The notes: generated by a model not told the origin, from the sequence alone. A DNA stretch of 12,178 bases from Hymenopellis radicata (GCA_015501595.1 JADNRX010001249.1:1-12178), one strand, 5' to 3'. Shown: positions 1-8,340, counted from the first letter of the stretch. Numbers and translations: made by a program.

Positions 1-237
1 AGATATTGATGCATCGAGGAACATCTGTTTGGATCGATAAGGCCGCGAAGCCCGGTGAAATGTGATATACAAATCACTGACCTGCTTGATCTGGTAGTGT
101 CTGTAGCGCGCGTTCTGTTTATCAATAATGTCAAAGATCGTGGATGCCGTTTTAAAACGAGACGCCTGTCGGCTGTCCCAGAGCGAGTGGCGCATCAAAT
201 CGAAATCCTTGAATCGAAACAGAGTATCACCACTTTC
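1..237 (-). CDS. Unidentified protein, partial (runs off the left edge)
   Basis: On the minus strand one frame is open from 237 to the window edge (79 codons) and has a protein-like composition, with mixed charged and aromatic residues such as GDTLFRFKDFDLMRHSLWDS and NARYRHYQIKQ. An in-frame TGA lies at 240-238, so this is either an internal exon starting after a splice acceptor (AG at 244-243 or 238-237) or a gene starting at the ATG at 195-193. A possible in-frame 57-nt intron (GTCAGT...CAAACAG, about 81-25) would shorten the tail. I do not recognise the family. The plus-strand reading of the same bases, a 70-codon frame from 55, looks less like protein. No function is proposed. Confidence 0.4.
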
Positions 238-299
238 TCAGTCTGCGTGAAATCTTCACCAAGCTAAGTGGCGACGTGCGTGGAGAGGAGGAGAGAGAA

Positions 300-322
300 A
301 GCCGGTATCGTTGATACCGGCT
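300..322. repeat. Perfect 10-bp hairpin with 3-nt loop
   Basis: AGCCGGTATC at 300-309 and its exact reverse complement at 313-322 flank GTT. The stem is GC-balanced and tightly looped. It lies just upstream of the left-edge minus-strand gene, so it may sit in that gene's leader or promoter. No function is known. Confidence 0.8.
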
Positions 323-577
323 GGTTTGGGGTGAGGTCCCGGCTGGGGGAAAGCAGCAGGCGAGACGGTTTCCGCGAGGGACGCCACACCAGGGTGTGGG
401 AGGGGAAACCGAATCGCCACGGGCAGCCGAAGACTCGGGTGGAAAGGCTGACCTGGACCTGGACACGGATCCAGACAACCCACCACGTAAAGGGAGTTGG
501 AGGGTGGGGAGAAATTGCGAGCGACGGTGGAGGGAGTGAGCAGGACGCGCGATTTCCTAATCGGGCATCCCCAAAAA

Positions 578-609
578 AGACATGTATACCTAAATAGTGA
601 TACATGTCT
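578..609. repeat. Perfect 10-bp inverted repeat, 12-nt spacer
   Basis: AGACATGTAT at 578-587 is matched by ATACATGTCT at 600-609. Each arm contains the palindrome ACATGT. It could be a dimeric protein-binding site or a chance stem; no coding region overlaps it. Confidence 0.75.
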
Positions 610-653
610 ATCTACACGATCGAAACGGCACTCAGCCCCTTAGACTTGGCCTG

Positions 654-707
654 GCAAAGGCTCTGAGACCCTCGTTCCTCGGGCCTTGAGCCTTTGCGCG
701 TCAAGGC
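654..707. repeat. Two overlapping, mutually exclusive stems
   Basis: GCAAAGGCTC (654-663) pairs perfectly with GAGCCTTTGC (688-697). GCCTTGA (683-689) pairs with TCAAGGC (701-707). The inner arms overlap, so only one stem can form at a time in RNA. I checked this as a tRNA or snoRNA and found no supporting boxes. Confidence 0.6.
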
Positions 708-1374
708 GCTGAGATGTCGCGATCGTGACAGTTCGTAAAAGGAAACTGTTCGGGACAACCACTTAATTTGGGCCGAAGGCTTTCAAGTTTCAACTTCCGC
801 TTTTGGCTGCGCGTCGTTCTTCCATCCTGCCTCTCAACACCACTTTAGGCTTATTGACCCTTTTGAGCTGCAGGTGTCCAAGGTTGTGTCGTGAATCATG
901 TAACTTAAACGTACGGCCTCATATTAAAGTGGCGCTTTCTTATAATCGTGTAAACAGTAGGACGCGTTCTTGCTCCAAAATACACACGCTCACGACAATT
1001 CTCATAGGATTTTCATCCCATCCACATCTTAATGATATGCACAAATGTCGCTTGTATTTTGTCCCTGGTACCAATCGGTTACAGCGGTCACCGAACTACT
1101 GTTCTACGTTCAAGTTGTCAAAACAAGGTATTTAGAAGTTGGGGCTTGGAAGCTTTCTTTAGGAACTCGAATCAACTTGACGTAGCGCTCATTCTTGGAG
1201 TGTTTTTGTCCGCTTCTATGAACTGATGGTCTTTCGGGAGGAGTCGCAAAGGCCCAAGGGTCGCATTGTCGTCCACAGTCCACTGACCACAACAGGAAAC
1301 TCATTGTGGCCCATTTCTTGCCCATTGTCTGCCACATTCGGTAATTGTTGTTTGGTTACAATGAGGCTGATTTC

Positions 1375-1382
1375 ATATAAAG
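1375..1382 (+). promoter_or_regulatory. TATA-like box of the WD40 gene
   Basis: ATATAAAG lies about 70 nt before the ATG at 1450. It is followed by a pyrimidine-rich stretch (about 1408-1448), as is common just upstream of fungal start codons. The position suits a core promoter; this is inference from sequence only. Confidence 0.45.
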
Positions 1383-1449
1383 AGATATAACATCGCGCAC
1401 GTCGTCAATCCCTCATCTTTCTTTTCTTGTCTCCGCGTTCTTCCTCATC

Positions 1450-3050
1450 ATGGCGAGCGTCTCGCAACCAGCGTCTCCTTCTTCGCAAAGACCCACAGGT
1501 AGCGCTGCTATCGCGTTCCCCCTCACATCCATGATAGGAGCGGACGAATCAGTGTCCGCTGCTATGATGAGGAATAGGAAACGCCTTCGTTCTTATGCAC
1601 GACTGGAGCACGGCGTCAAGCGGGGCCGGCACAGTTCTGGGCATAACAGCGAGCGGCCGCGTCTGCTCTCCAACGCTGTAAGTCTTCCCCAAATTCCTCG
1701 ATTCTATTCACTCATTTAACATCATAGACGAACAGTGGAGCGAACTCCAGCAACACTATGCGAATTGGTCGGTCATCCTCTATCAGCCGCCAGCCCGGGC
1801 CCATGGCATATTTGCCAACTATCAGTCGCAAATCTAGTGTCCACAACATAATCCTGGCTGCTCCCGAATCCGCCGGCTCCCTGTCGGCCAAGCGCCACCT
1901 TTCCGAAACCCGCCTCGTTATAAAACTAACACCTACACCCGCCTTCGACAAACGTTGTGGTTTTCCGCTTGCATGGTCTTCGACACAGGAACTGTTCTAT
2001 GCCGATGGCGATTCTGTACGTCAACAGTCCCCAAATAAAGGGAACCGCGCGTTCCTTCAGAACGTCAAGGCGGCTGGTATGGCAATCGGGATATTTGGGA
2101 CCAACAAGCGGGAATGCCTAGCCATCATTTCTAACGAAGACCAGTCGCTTACAGTTTGGAGGATCAAGACTGGGAAGCGTATCTATCGCTACCACATGAA
2201 GTCGGACAAGATGACGTCCATTGTATGGCAGGAGAGCCTTATCAGTGTTGGCCTTGCATCTGGCAAGGTCGAGCATTTCGACGTCAGTGGACCGAAGACA
2301 CAGAAGCTCGCGCAGATGGCCATGAACACCTTAGAGGTTCTGTCTGGGCTAGTTACATGTGTTGCCTGGAATTGCGAAGGAACGGTATTCGCAGCTGGCG
2401 ACGCGTGTGGCAATGTTGGGGTCTGGAAGCGCGACGGAGGGCGCCTGGTTCTCGGAGACAGGGAGGCGAAATCGATGCAGAGACGTATTCGGCATAGTGG
2501 TGCAATAACGGTTAGTGCAGATTCTTAACTGATATCTGTTATGTACTCATTCCTATTATTCCAGGCGTTGACTTGGTTCCCGTCCGACCCGGATCGTTTA
2601 ATTACCGGCGACAACAAAGGCCTCATTCGCATTTGGTCTCTCAATGGCCAAGCATCTACGTCGGACTCAGCTACGGCTCATGCACAATACGGAGCCTCCG
2701 GCCTTACGACTGCGGAACGCCTGCAAGGCAACTCCGCCATCCAAAGCGTACACATATCGCGGCAGCTCCCCGAACTCATGATTGTTTACGGGAGCTATGC
2801 CTTGGGTGATATCGCCCAAAAGATGCAGGACAATACCGTGTCTGCGTATAGCCTACGTGATATGTCGTATTTGAAGGAAGTCACATTGTACGACAAGGAG
2901 GCATTCTCCAGGGACTTCGAGGATTTCTTTGATCCCAGTTTCTGCGGGAGTGCGTTGAGTGATGATGAGACGAAGCTGGCGTTAGCGATCCCAGAGCTTG
3001 GTGAGCTCCGTATCTGGACTGCCTGGGGACAAAGGCAACCTTCTTCATAG
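1450..3050 (+). CDS. Divergent Cdc20/Fizzy-like WD40 protein
   Basis: Three exons, 1450-1677, 1728-2510 and 2565-3050, join in frame to give 498 residues. The introns (50 and 54 nt, GTAAGT and GTTAGT donors) are phase 0. Residues 1-110 are basic and Ser-rich, probably disordered. The rest forms WD40 blades whose order recalls the Cdc20/Cdh1 propeller: an opening blade with PLAWSS and ADGDSV, a blade ending LTVWRI, one with a VEHFDV end like the family's HHDV, one ending GNVGVW, one with HSGAITALTWFP and LIRIW, one with NELV-like PELMIVYGSY, and a final ELRIW. In the family these proteins bring substrates to the anaphase-promoting complex. I see no DRFIP-type C-box and no Ile-Arg at the C terminus (it ends QPSS), so APC/C binding is doubtful. 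Exon structure is well supported; the Cdc20-type identity is moderate, and a generic WD40 scaffold is the alternative. The CT-rich leader supports the start at 1450. Confidence 0.85.
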
Positions 3051-3185
3051 AATGACTACCCCCGCCTTATTCGACATCTGTTCGGATGTTTGTACAATAT
3101 GTATTTGCCTTGTATTTGCCAATCCATTTTAGACTCGTGTCATTGCGTCCTGATTACCTGGTGGCAGTGGCAGTGGACGCGTGAG

Positions 3186-3835
3186 ATGGGCACACACGTG
3201 GTCCGAAATCTTGTCGTCTTAACCACAAGACGTGAGGACGGAAGTAAAACTGGTTCAATAATGCGACAGAGTGTTCATTTGACTAACATTAAGTGACATT
3301 TTCACAGTCGACATTCATTCTGGCGACTCTCCATTCTGTGTGGGAGTGTTTCCAAGCATCACAGCCGCGCAAAATTGGCTCGATGACGAGTACTTTCATA
3401 GTCGCCCCGCAGTTCAAGAGCAACCAATGACTATCAAGGACTTCGACTGGTAATTGCGACTACACGCATCCGCAGAGCGTGCACATTTCTTGTACGTAAA
3501 TTTCTAAGTATAAGAACAGATAGTAGACGCTTTAACATTGCTTTAACACAGCTTTTACGAACGGGAGTGGACGATCTGCCTGCGGGAGCCTGCGGGGCCC
3601 GACGACTCGCGCAAATCCACGCAGCGCCATTCGCTAGAGGACGCTGCTGCGTGGCGACGGACCGCGGCTGTGATCGTCTCTTTCCCCCAAATATGGACTG
3701 GTGCCAAGAGATTGTGCGATTTTCAACTGCGCCTCCGAAACGTCCGCAGTGAGTGCAGCGAGGTGCAGCGGTGTACTTGACTACTTCCTTTAATTTTCAG
3801 GTCAATTTCCAACTGTGGCGCTTCACTGCTTCTAA
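3186..3835 (+). CDS. Candidate four-exon small gene, unknown function
   Basis: Exons 3186-3243, 3308-3449, 3552-3748 and 3801-3835 splice to 143 residues in one frame. Supporting signs: intron 1 (64 nt) has a GACTAAC branch site and TTTTCACAG acceptor; intron 3 (52 nt) has GTGAGT, a CTTGACTA branch and a TTTTCAG acceptor; exons 2 and 3 are open and protein-like (for example AAQNWLDDEYFHSRP and CFYEREWTICLREP). Weak points: the GTAAAA donor of intron 1 (a GTGAGG donor at 3232 is equally in frame), the long 102-nt intron 2 with a GTAATT donor, and an alternative end at the TAA straight after KDFDW at 3451. The start is uncertain. No domain, signal peptide or membrane segment is recognisable. 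It fills the gap between the WD40 gene and the dioxygenase promoter. Confidence 0.4.
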
Positions 3836-3872
3836 TTTGCTGCGTATCCTTTGGTGACGATCGCGCTCAACA

Positions 3873-3880
3873 ATATAAAA
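3873..3880 (+). promoter_or_regulatory. TATA box of the dioxygenase gene
   Basis: ATATAAAA sits 88-95 nt before the ATG at 3968, followed by a CT-rich leader (about 3915-3965). This is a good match to a fungal core promoter with a TATA element, as seen at inducible secreted-enzyme genes. Confidence 0.6.
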
Positions 3881-3967
3881 GCCAGAACTTTTTGAGATGA
3901 GGTCTTCATACAGCAATCCTTCCTACTTCACTCGTCGCATACTCACAATCCCTTCACGCTCTTCATA

Positions 3968-5310
3968 ATGGTTTTCCTTCCCTCTCTTCTCACCGCCGCG
4001 ATGACGGCCGCTTCATTCGCTGGTCTCGCATCAGCCCATCCTCACGTTAAACCCGGCACAATCGAGTACACAAAACGTGCCAACTTCCAGGCAAAGGCCC
4101 GGCGCTCTCTCGCAGGGTGCCAGGACGAGCTCTCGAAGCGTGGCGGCCTTTACGAGCGCTCCACGAAACGTCGTGAGGCCTTCGCGAAGAAGGTCAGGCG
4201 TACCAGAGATCTCCGTAAGCCTGTCTTTTTGAGTTACCTTGGAATGATGATTATTGATATTGGTTCTACTACGTCTAGGCGCGGATGTGCCCTTCAAACG
4301 CGATCTTGCCACTGTCGTCGCCACCAGCCATCATTCCAATTTGACTGGCGTTACCAATAACACTGACGCAGCAACGCTGTTCACCGGCAACAGTTCATGT
4401 GTACTTGCTCCCGAAGTCACTCAAGGACCTTATTGTAAGTCTTCATTTAATAGATCACCTTCGGCGTCTAACGTTCATGCAGACGTTGATGGCGAGTACG
4501 TTCGCTGGGATATCCGTGAAGATCAGCAGGGTGTCGACACCTACGTCGATATCCAGTTGATTGATGTCAACACATGCGAGCCCGTCCCCGACGTTTACAT
4601 TGATTTCTGGCATGGTGATTCCCACTCGTCCTCTAATTGTATTAATGTTTAATCTCGTTTCAGCTAACGCCACTGGCGTTTACTCTGGGATCGTCGCTAG
4701 TGGAAACGGCGACAGCAGTGATTCTACCAACCTTGTATGTTCTCAACACATCTTACCTTTACACCAATCACTAATTTGCTTCCAGAACAATACTTTCCTC
4801 CGTGGCCTTCAGCCTACCGATGAAGAGGGTGTTGCTCAATGGTTAACGATCTTCGCCGGACACTACACTTCCCGCACCACGCACATTCACATCGTCGCTC
4901 ACCAGAACGGCACCGTTTTCGACAATGGTACCTACGTCAGCGATGCAGTCTCCCACGTCGGACAAGTCTTCTTCGACCAAGATCTTATCACTGCCGTCGA
5001 AGAGAATGAGCCTTATGCTTCCAACACCCAAGAACTCACCACCAACGCCGATGACTCGATCATGTCTGAGGAGGCAGACGATATTGACCCCGTTCTCCAG
5101 TACGTTTACCTCGGTGATGATGCGTCTGACGGTATCATGGCGTGGGGTGCTATTGGCATTGATACCTCTGCATCCTACACCATCAGCCCCGCCGCTACTC
5201 TTACCGAGGACGGTGGCGTTGCCGACTCGAACAGCGGTGGAATGGGTGGTGGTGGAGGCGCACCCAGCGGAAGCATGAGCGCTCCTCCCGACGCTTCGGC
5301 ATCTGCTTAG
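3968..5310 (+). CDS. Secreted intradiol ring-cleavage dioxygenase
   Basis: Exons 3968-4214, 4279-4434, 4483-4614, 4664-4734 and 4786-5310 give 376 residues; the four introns are 48-64 nt with clean GT-AG ends. The family opens catechol-type rings between the two hydroxyls using non-haem Fe(III). A signal peptide is clear (hydrophobic residues 3-22, cleavage after ASA before HPH). A basic N-terminal region (about 45-85) is followed by the catalytic core: GPYYVDGEYVRWDI (132-145), IDFWHANATGVYSG (174-187), and GHYTSRTTHIH (227-237). Likely iron ligands are Tyr185, Tyr229, His235 and His237, with Arg232 as the substrate arginine. Family members usually have Cys where Ala179 follows WH. The last about 30 residues are a Gly/Ser/Pro-rich tail with no hydrophobic anchor, so the enzyme is probably released. 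Such secreted enzymes occur in wood- and litter-decay fungi and act on catechol or hydroxyquinol; substrate cannot be read from sequence. Confidence 0.93.
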
Positions 5311-5331
5311 TTTGTCGAATTGGACTTACAT

Positions 5332-5337
5332 ATTAAA
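5332..5337 (+). terminator. Possible polyadenylation signal of the dioxygenase
   Basis: ATTAAA begins 21 nt after the stop codon, in an AT-rich 3' flank. It is an accepted variant of the poly(A) signal, though fungal signals are loose. The flank (5311-5530) is shared with the convergent minus-strand gene and also holds an alternating TA run at 5491-5501. Confidence 0.35.
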
Positions 5338-5530
5338 TACCTTACCGTGGACTGTAATTAACACTAATACGTAGATTGAATTGGATTGCATTGCACAAGA
5401 AGAGTCGACTAGCAAGAGTCATAAAACCCATTAGAATTATCGTAAGCGGTCGTGAATCGTGACAAGTCATGGAAGTCGTCGTAAATAAGGATATATATAT
5501 AAACACAAGTCACCACCTCCATCAACACCA

Positions 5531-6317
5531 TTATAGTCCAGCCATGGTTCCAAGTCCAAATAATGTTACGATAAAGGTGCCAGCGTAAATATTTGGAGCC
5601 TGCGACAGGGCAGCACTTGAACTTGTTGCTGCTGGCGCGGCAGATGTCGTGGTCGGTATCTCTCCGTTGGCTGATGCCACGTGTCCAAGAAGTGTACTCT
5701 CCAATGCACATATTTGTTTCATTCCGCCAACTACGCTGGGCAGATCATTCGTGCTCAGAACGTCTGTCTGGTTGGTCGCTTGGAAGCTAAGGCATTATAT
5801 CAGCAAACCTGCGGAGCATGCAGAGCATATAATAACGTACCATTCCACGCATTGGGGAAAGACAGCTTGGAAGGTTTCTGTGCATGAACATTGAATCACG
5901 TCGACGAACGCGCCGGGGTTAAATATGATCTGCGTGGTGTGAGTACTCTTAAACGTACAGCGACGAGGAGCGCGCATACCATGCTGAAGTTGGCAAGAAC
6001 CGGGGCAGCCTCTGCACAGTTCTGAATGTTCGCATAATTCTAAGGATGCATTAGTCGCACGCTCGGGGAAAAAATTGCTCATAATAGGAGAGACCCGAAT
6101 GAACCAGGAGAATCGGGCGAAATGTACTCACCGCTGAGCATATAGGGCATGAAGCCGGTGTATCAGGGAAGTACGGTGCCGTTGTACGAGAGCCCAGAGA
6201 GGTAGCGCGGAACCGGCGAGCACGATCCACGGGAAACGTCAACGGGGATGCATGTGCGACCAGAAAGAGACCAAAAAGGGAACATAAGAGCATAATGTTC
6301 GACATGAAGGAAGACAT
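5531..6317 (-). CDS. Secreted eight-cysteine, probably GPI-anchored protein
   Basis: Minus-strand exons 6317-6132, 6039-5980, 5929-5841 and 5786-5531 join to 196 residues (introns of 92, 50 and 54 nt; GTGAGT, GTATGC and GTACGT donors). Residues 1-23 are a signal peptide ending AHA. The mature part has eight cysteines at 57, 60, 70, 96, 98, 109, 112 and 138, in the order C-x2-C-x9-C-x25-C-x-C-x10-C-x2-C-x25-C. That order matches CFEM domains, but two loops are longer than the CFEM pattern allows. NFS (79) and NQT (117) are N-glycosylation sites. A Thr/Ser/Ala/Pro-rich stalk (about 151-175) precedes a hydrophobic tail ending GLGTMAGL, typical of GPI attachment. Role is unknown: a cell-wall or surface protein is likely. 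The start could also be the ATG at 6305, which keeps the signal peptide. Transcribed toward the dioxygenase gene. Confidence 0.78.
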
Positions 6318-6829
6318 AACGGCCGGCGGTGGGTATCGGTGGGTATCGGTGAGCACCTATGTAGGGGATCGTGATGGTGGCGACAAGCAAAGCTGCAAAT
6401 CTCTCACGCCGATCATGATCTCACTTGGCACGGTAATTGCCGAGCTATTTTGAATATCAACCACATTGACACCACGAAACGAGCGTTCATGTCCTTTCTT
6501 CGTCGACAAACGGCCGAGCTTGATACATTTTGGAAAGCGGGCCGCCACTTTTAGACAAGGAACGATATGTCTGGAATGACAGGCTCGTGTGAAATGGTCC
6601 TTTTCGAGTTCTGTTCTGCGCCGACATGCGAGACTGTGCCTACCTTTATCAGCCCCGCGAATAAACCGCGTCGTCCTTCAAGGGTGCTGTTGTTCCCACT
6701 GGGCCTTTTACTCTGACCGGCGCCCTTTTCTTCAACCGCCCAACCCGAAAGAGTTTTGTCTCCGAAGAAACCCTGCTTGGGCTTATAAGCGTGTCTTGAC
6801 CTGCCTTGATCACCTCACCTCCCATCCCA
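6318..6829. promoter_or_regulatory. Divergent promoter region
   Basis: Five hundred bases between the minus-strand surface-protein gene and the plus-strand aldolase, presumably holding both promoters. It contains two perfect tandem copies of GGGTATCGGT at 6331-6350, just before the surface-protein start, and CGG-N6-CCG at 6431-6442. That spacing is one used by some Zn(II)2Cys6 regulators, although the site may be chance. Open frames here have no recognisable motif. Confidence 0.4.
6783..6788 (+). promoter_or_regulatory. TATA-like element of the aldolase gene
   Basis: TTATAA, inside the palindrome GCTTATAAGC (6781-6790), lies 42-47 nt before the ATG at 6830. This is close for a fungal TATA box, so the leader would be very short if it is real. 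Confidence 0.35.
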
Positions 6830-7834
6830 ATGGACCGATACAACGCTCTCCACCTTCGCCAGTCACCTAACCTCCGGCTTGCCATCGCTGATACACTCAA
6901 GAATGGAAACGTCCTCTTGGGCGTCGGCATTGGCATACCCTCTCTGGAAACCTGCAAGATAATCGCTGCTACCGACACGGACTGGATTTGGATTGATGCT
7001 GAACATACGTCGTATTCTCCAAGGCTTCTGGCTGATATGGTCTGTGTAAACTCTCTATTCATCAGATTGATGCTACTTTTACTTTCATTGGCAGACAGAT
7101 CGAGACCGTGAAAACATACTCTCAAGGCCGAGTGATACCCGTGGTCCGCATTCCTTCACATGCCCACCACTGGATTGGGTGGGCCTTAGATGCCGGCGCG
7201 GGTGGCGTCATGATTCCACACACGGAGACGCCAGAGGAAGTGCGAGCGTCGATAAACGCCGCCCGCTTCCCTCCTCAAGGACATCGATCATTTCCCCCGT
7301 TTGCACGCAAGGCATAGTCGTCTCGTCTGCAGCTGCATCTAACGTAGGTTGTAGTTTTACCCGGCCTTCAAGACGCCGCACCAGACGGAAAGACCTGGCT
7401 GGACGTTGCTAGCGATCATGTCGCCGTCATACCCCAAATCGAAAGCCGCAGGGGTGTAGAGAATTTGGAAGAGATTATGCAGATCGAGGGAGTCGACGCT
7501 ATCAGTAAGCCTCCCTTGACTGGCGTATCGCCATTAACTGAAAGCCTTTCCTCAACTTTTTCCTACTAGTGATTGGCCCAACCGATCTGTCGTTGGAGCT
7601 TGCGGACCCAACATTATTCGAGAAATCCATGGCGCGCATTCACGAGCTCGCCTTGATAAGAAGCCGTTGGTTGGGTTCGGCCCGGAGAGCATGATTTCTG
7701 AGAAATATAAGGCTGGGTATAGGATGATGGGCACTACCAAACTTGTGGACTCTTGGATTCTGGCCGATGGTATTCAAGATGGGATGAAGTCGGGGCGTGA
7801 GGTCATTGAAGCGGCTAAGGCAGGGAGCGCGTAA
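6830..7834 (+). CDS. HpcH/HpaI aldolase family protein, frameshifted near the 3' end
   Basis: Exons 6830-7039, 7099-7306, 7355-7504 and 7570 onward. The family is class II (metal-dependent) aldolases that cleave or form bonds to pyruvate, as in HpaI of homoprotocatechuate breakdown. Expected residues are present: WIDAEH with His59, VVRIP with Arg87, IPQIES with Glu169 and GPTD with Asp195. Glu169 and Asp195 are 26 apart, as are the metal ligands of HpaI. Intron 1 has a poor GTCTGT donor; intron 2 (7307-7354) has a GC donor. After HELA (ends 7652) the frame breaks: read straight on, translation stops at 7694 (230 residues). From 7655 another frame restores the family's C terminus (DKKPLVGFGPE, YKAGYRMM, LADGIQDGMKSG) to TAA at 7832-7834, about 276 residues in all. 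So it is a very recent pseudogene, a truncated enzyme, or a sequence error. No signal peptide: cytosolic. The ATG at 6830 is the first in frame. Confidence 0.85.
7307..7354 (+). other. GC-AG intron in the aldolase gene
   Basis: The second exon would otherwise hit a TAG at 7314-7316. Removing 48 nt that start GCAAGG and end GGTTGTAG, with a CTAAC branch site at 7343-7347 region, restores the family's FPPFA-LLPG-x-x-DAAPDGK stretch exactly. GC-AG is the main non-canonical U2-type splice pair. No GT donor nearby gives an in-frame join with a normal intron length. Confidence 0.75.
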
Positions 7835-8340
7835 CACAAGAATATGATGACCGCGCCGATACTGGCACTGCCGGTATACTACCAAATGGCAAAATCAAGT
7901 AGACACATTCCTATCGTCCAGGCATGGAAATTCTCTCCTGATGGTTCAAATTCGGATGTTTGTACGACCAGTCATCCACTTCAATAGACTCGCGTTGACA
8001 GACAATTAAGTTTTCGAGCAAGGGCGACACTGTTCCTCCACTCGAAAAGGTGACCACCAATCATACTACGCGTGAATAGAGGAGAATTTGTACTTCCATC
8101 ACATGCCTGGCCTAGTCTTCCGATCTTGATTCAGTTTATTATGATGAAAGTGTGGCGCAATATGTGGACTTTAACTTTAGAGCGTCCTCAGAAGGATATT
8201 GATTCTCGCATGGACATAACGAAATGTACAGATGACATGAGCATGAGTAGCTGAGACCGTGGCGACAGGGATTGTTCAATTTCACCGCCGTGTACGTACC
8301 CTAACCTTCATGCACTGAATTTTACTGCGTTCCCTCCGCC
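7835..8340. other. Spacer between the two aldolase copies
   Basis: About 500 bases after the first aldolase. The 3' flank includes TTCGGATGTTTGTAC (7951-7965), also found after the WD40 gene. One 60-codon frame (8072-8254) has no recognisable motif and opens in an AT-rich stretch; I do not call it a gene. The N-terminal part of the second aldolase would be expected at the right end but I cannot find it. Confidence 0.4.

Larger units (their letters stand above)
241..1374. other. Gene-poor spacer with inverted repeats
   Basis: About 1.1 kb with no gene I can support. The open frames here are either Ser/Pro/Arg-rich without recognisable motifs (minus strand 605-264) or lack a good start (plus strand 803-1135 opens with TTG). 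It holds several perfect inverted repeats (listed separately) and otherwise nothing recognisable: no tRNA, no long tandem repeat, no transposase. It probably carries the promoter of the left-edge minus-strand gene and the upstream region of the WD40 gene. Confidence 0.5.

Noticed and set aside
55..267. Plus-strand 70-codon frame at the left edge
   Set aside because: The minus strand over the same bases is open to the edge and much more protein-like; the plus-strand reading has no motif and looks like its shadow.
264..605. Minus-strand 113-codon frame in the spacer
   Set aside because: Ser/Pro/Arg-rich low-complexity translation without a domain; overlapping frames on both strands are equally open because the stretch is GC-rich.
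654..707. tRNA or snoRNA in the stem cluster
   Set aside because: No cloverleaf, no T-loop GTTCRA box, no C/D or H/ACA boxes in suitable places.
803..1135. Plus-strand 110-codon frame
   Set aside because: Starts with TTG, no recognisable motif, no leader, and no splice signals linking it to the WD40 gene.
4561..5310. Dioxygenase 3' half as one unspliced 249-codon gene
   Set aside because: It starts inside the catalytic domain and reads through intron 4 (4735-4785), which is a multiple of three without stops; the spliced model restores the family sequence from the signal peptide onward.
5491..5504. Alternating TA run as a microsatellite of interest
   Set aside because: Only about five units in a 3' flank; unremarkable.
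7570..7700. An extra small intron repairing the aldolase frameshift
   Set aside because: Any GT-AG pair that restores the frame would remove the conserved DLSLEL to HELA segment and gives no normal branch site.
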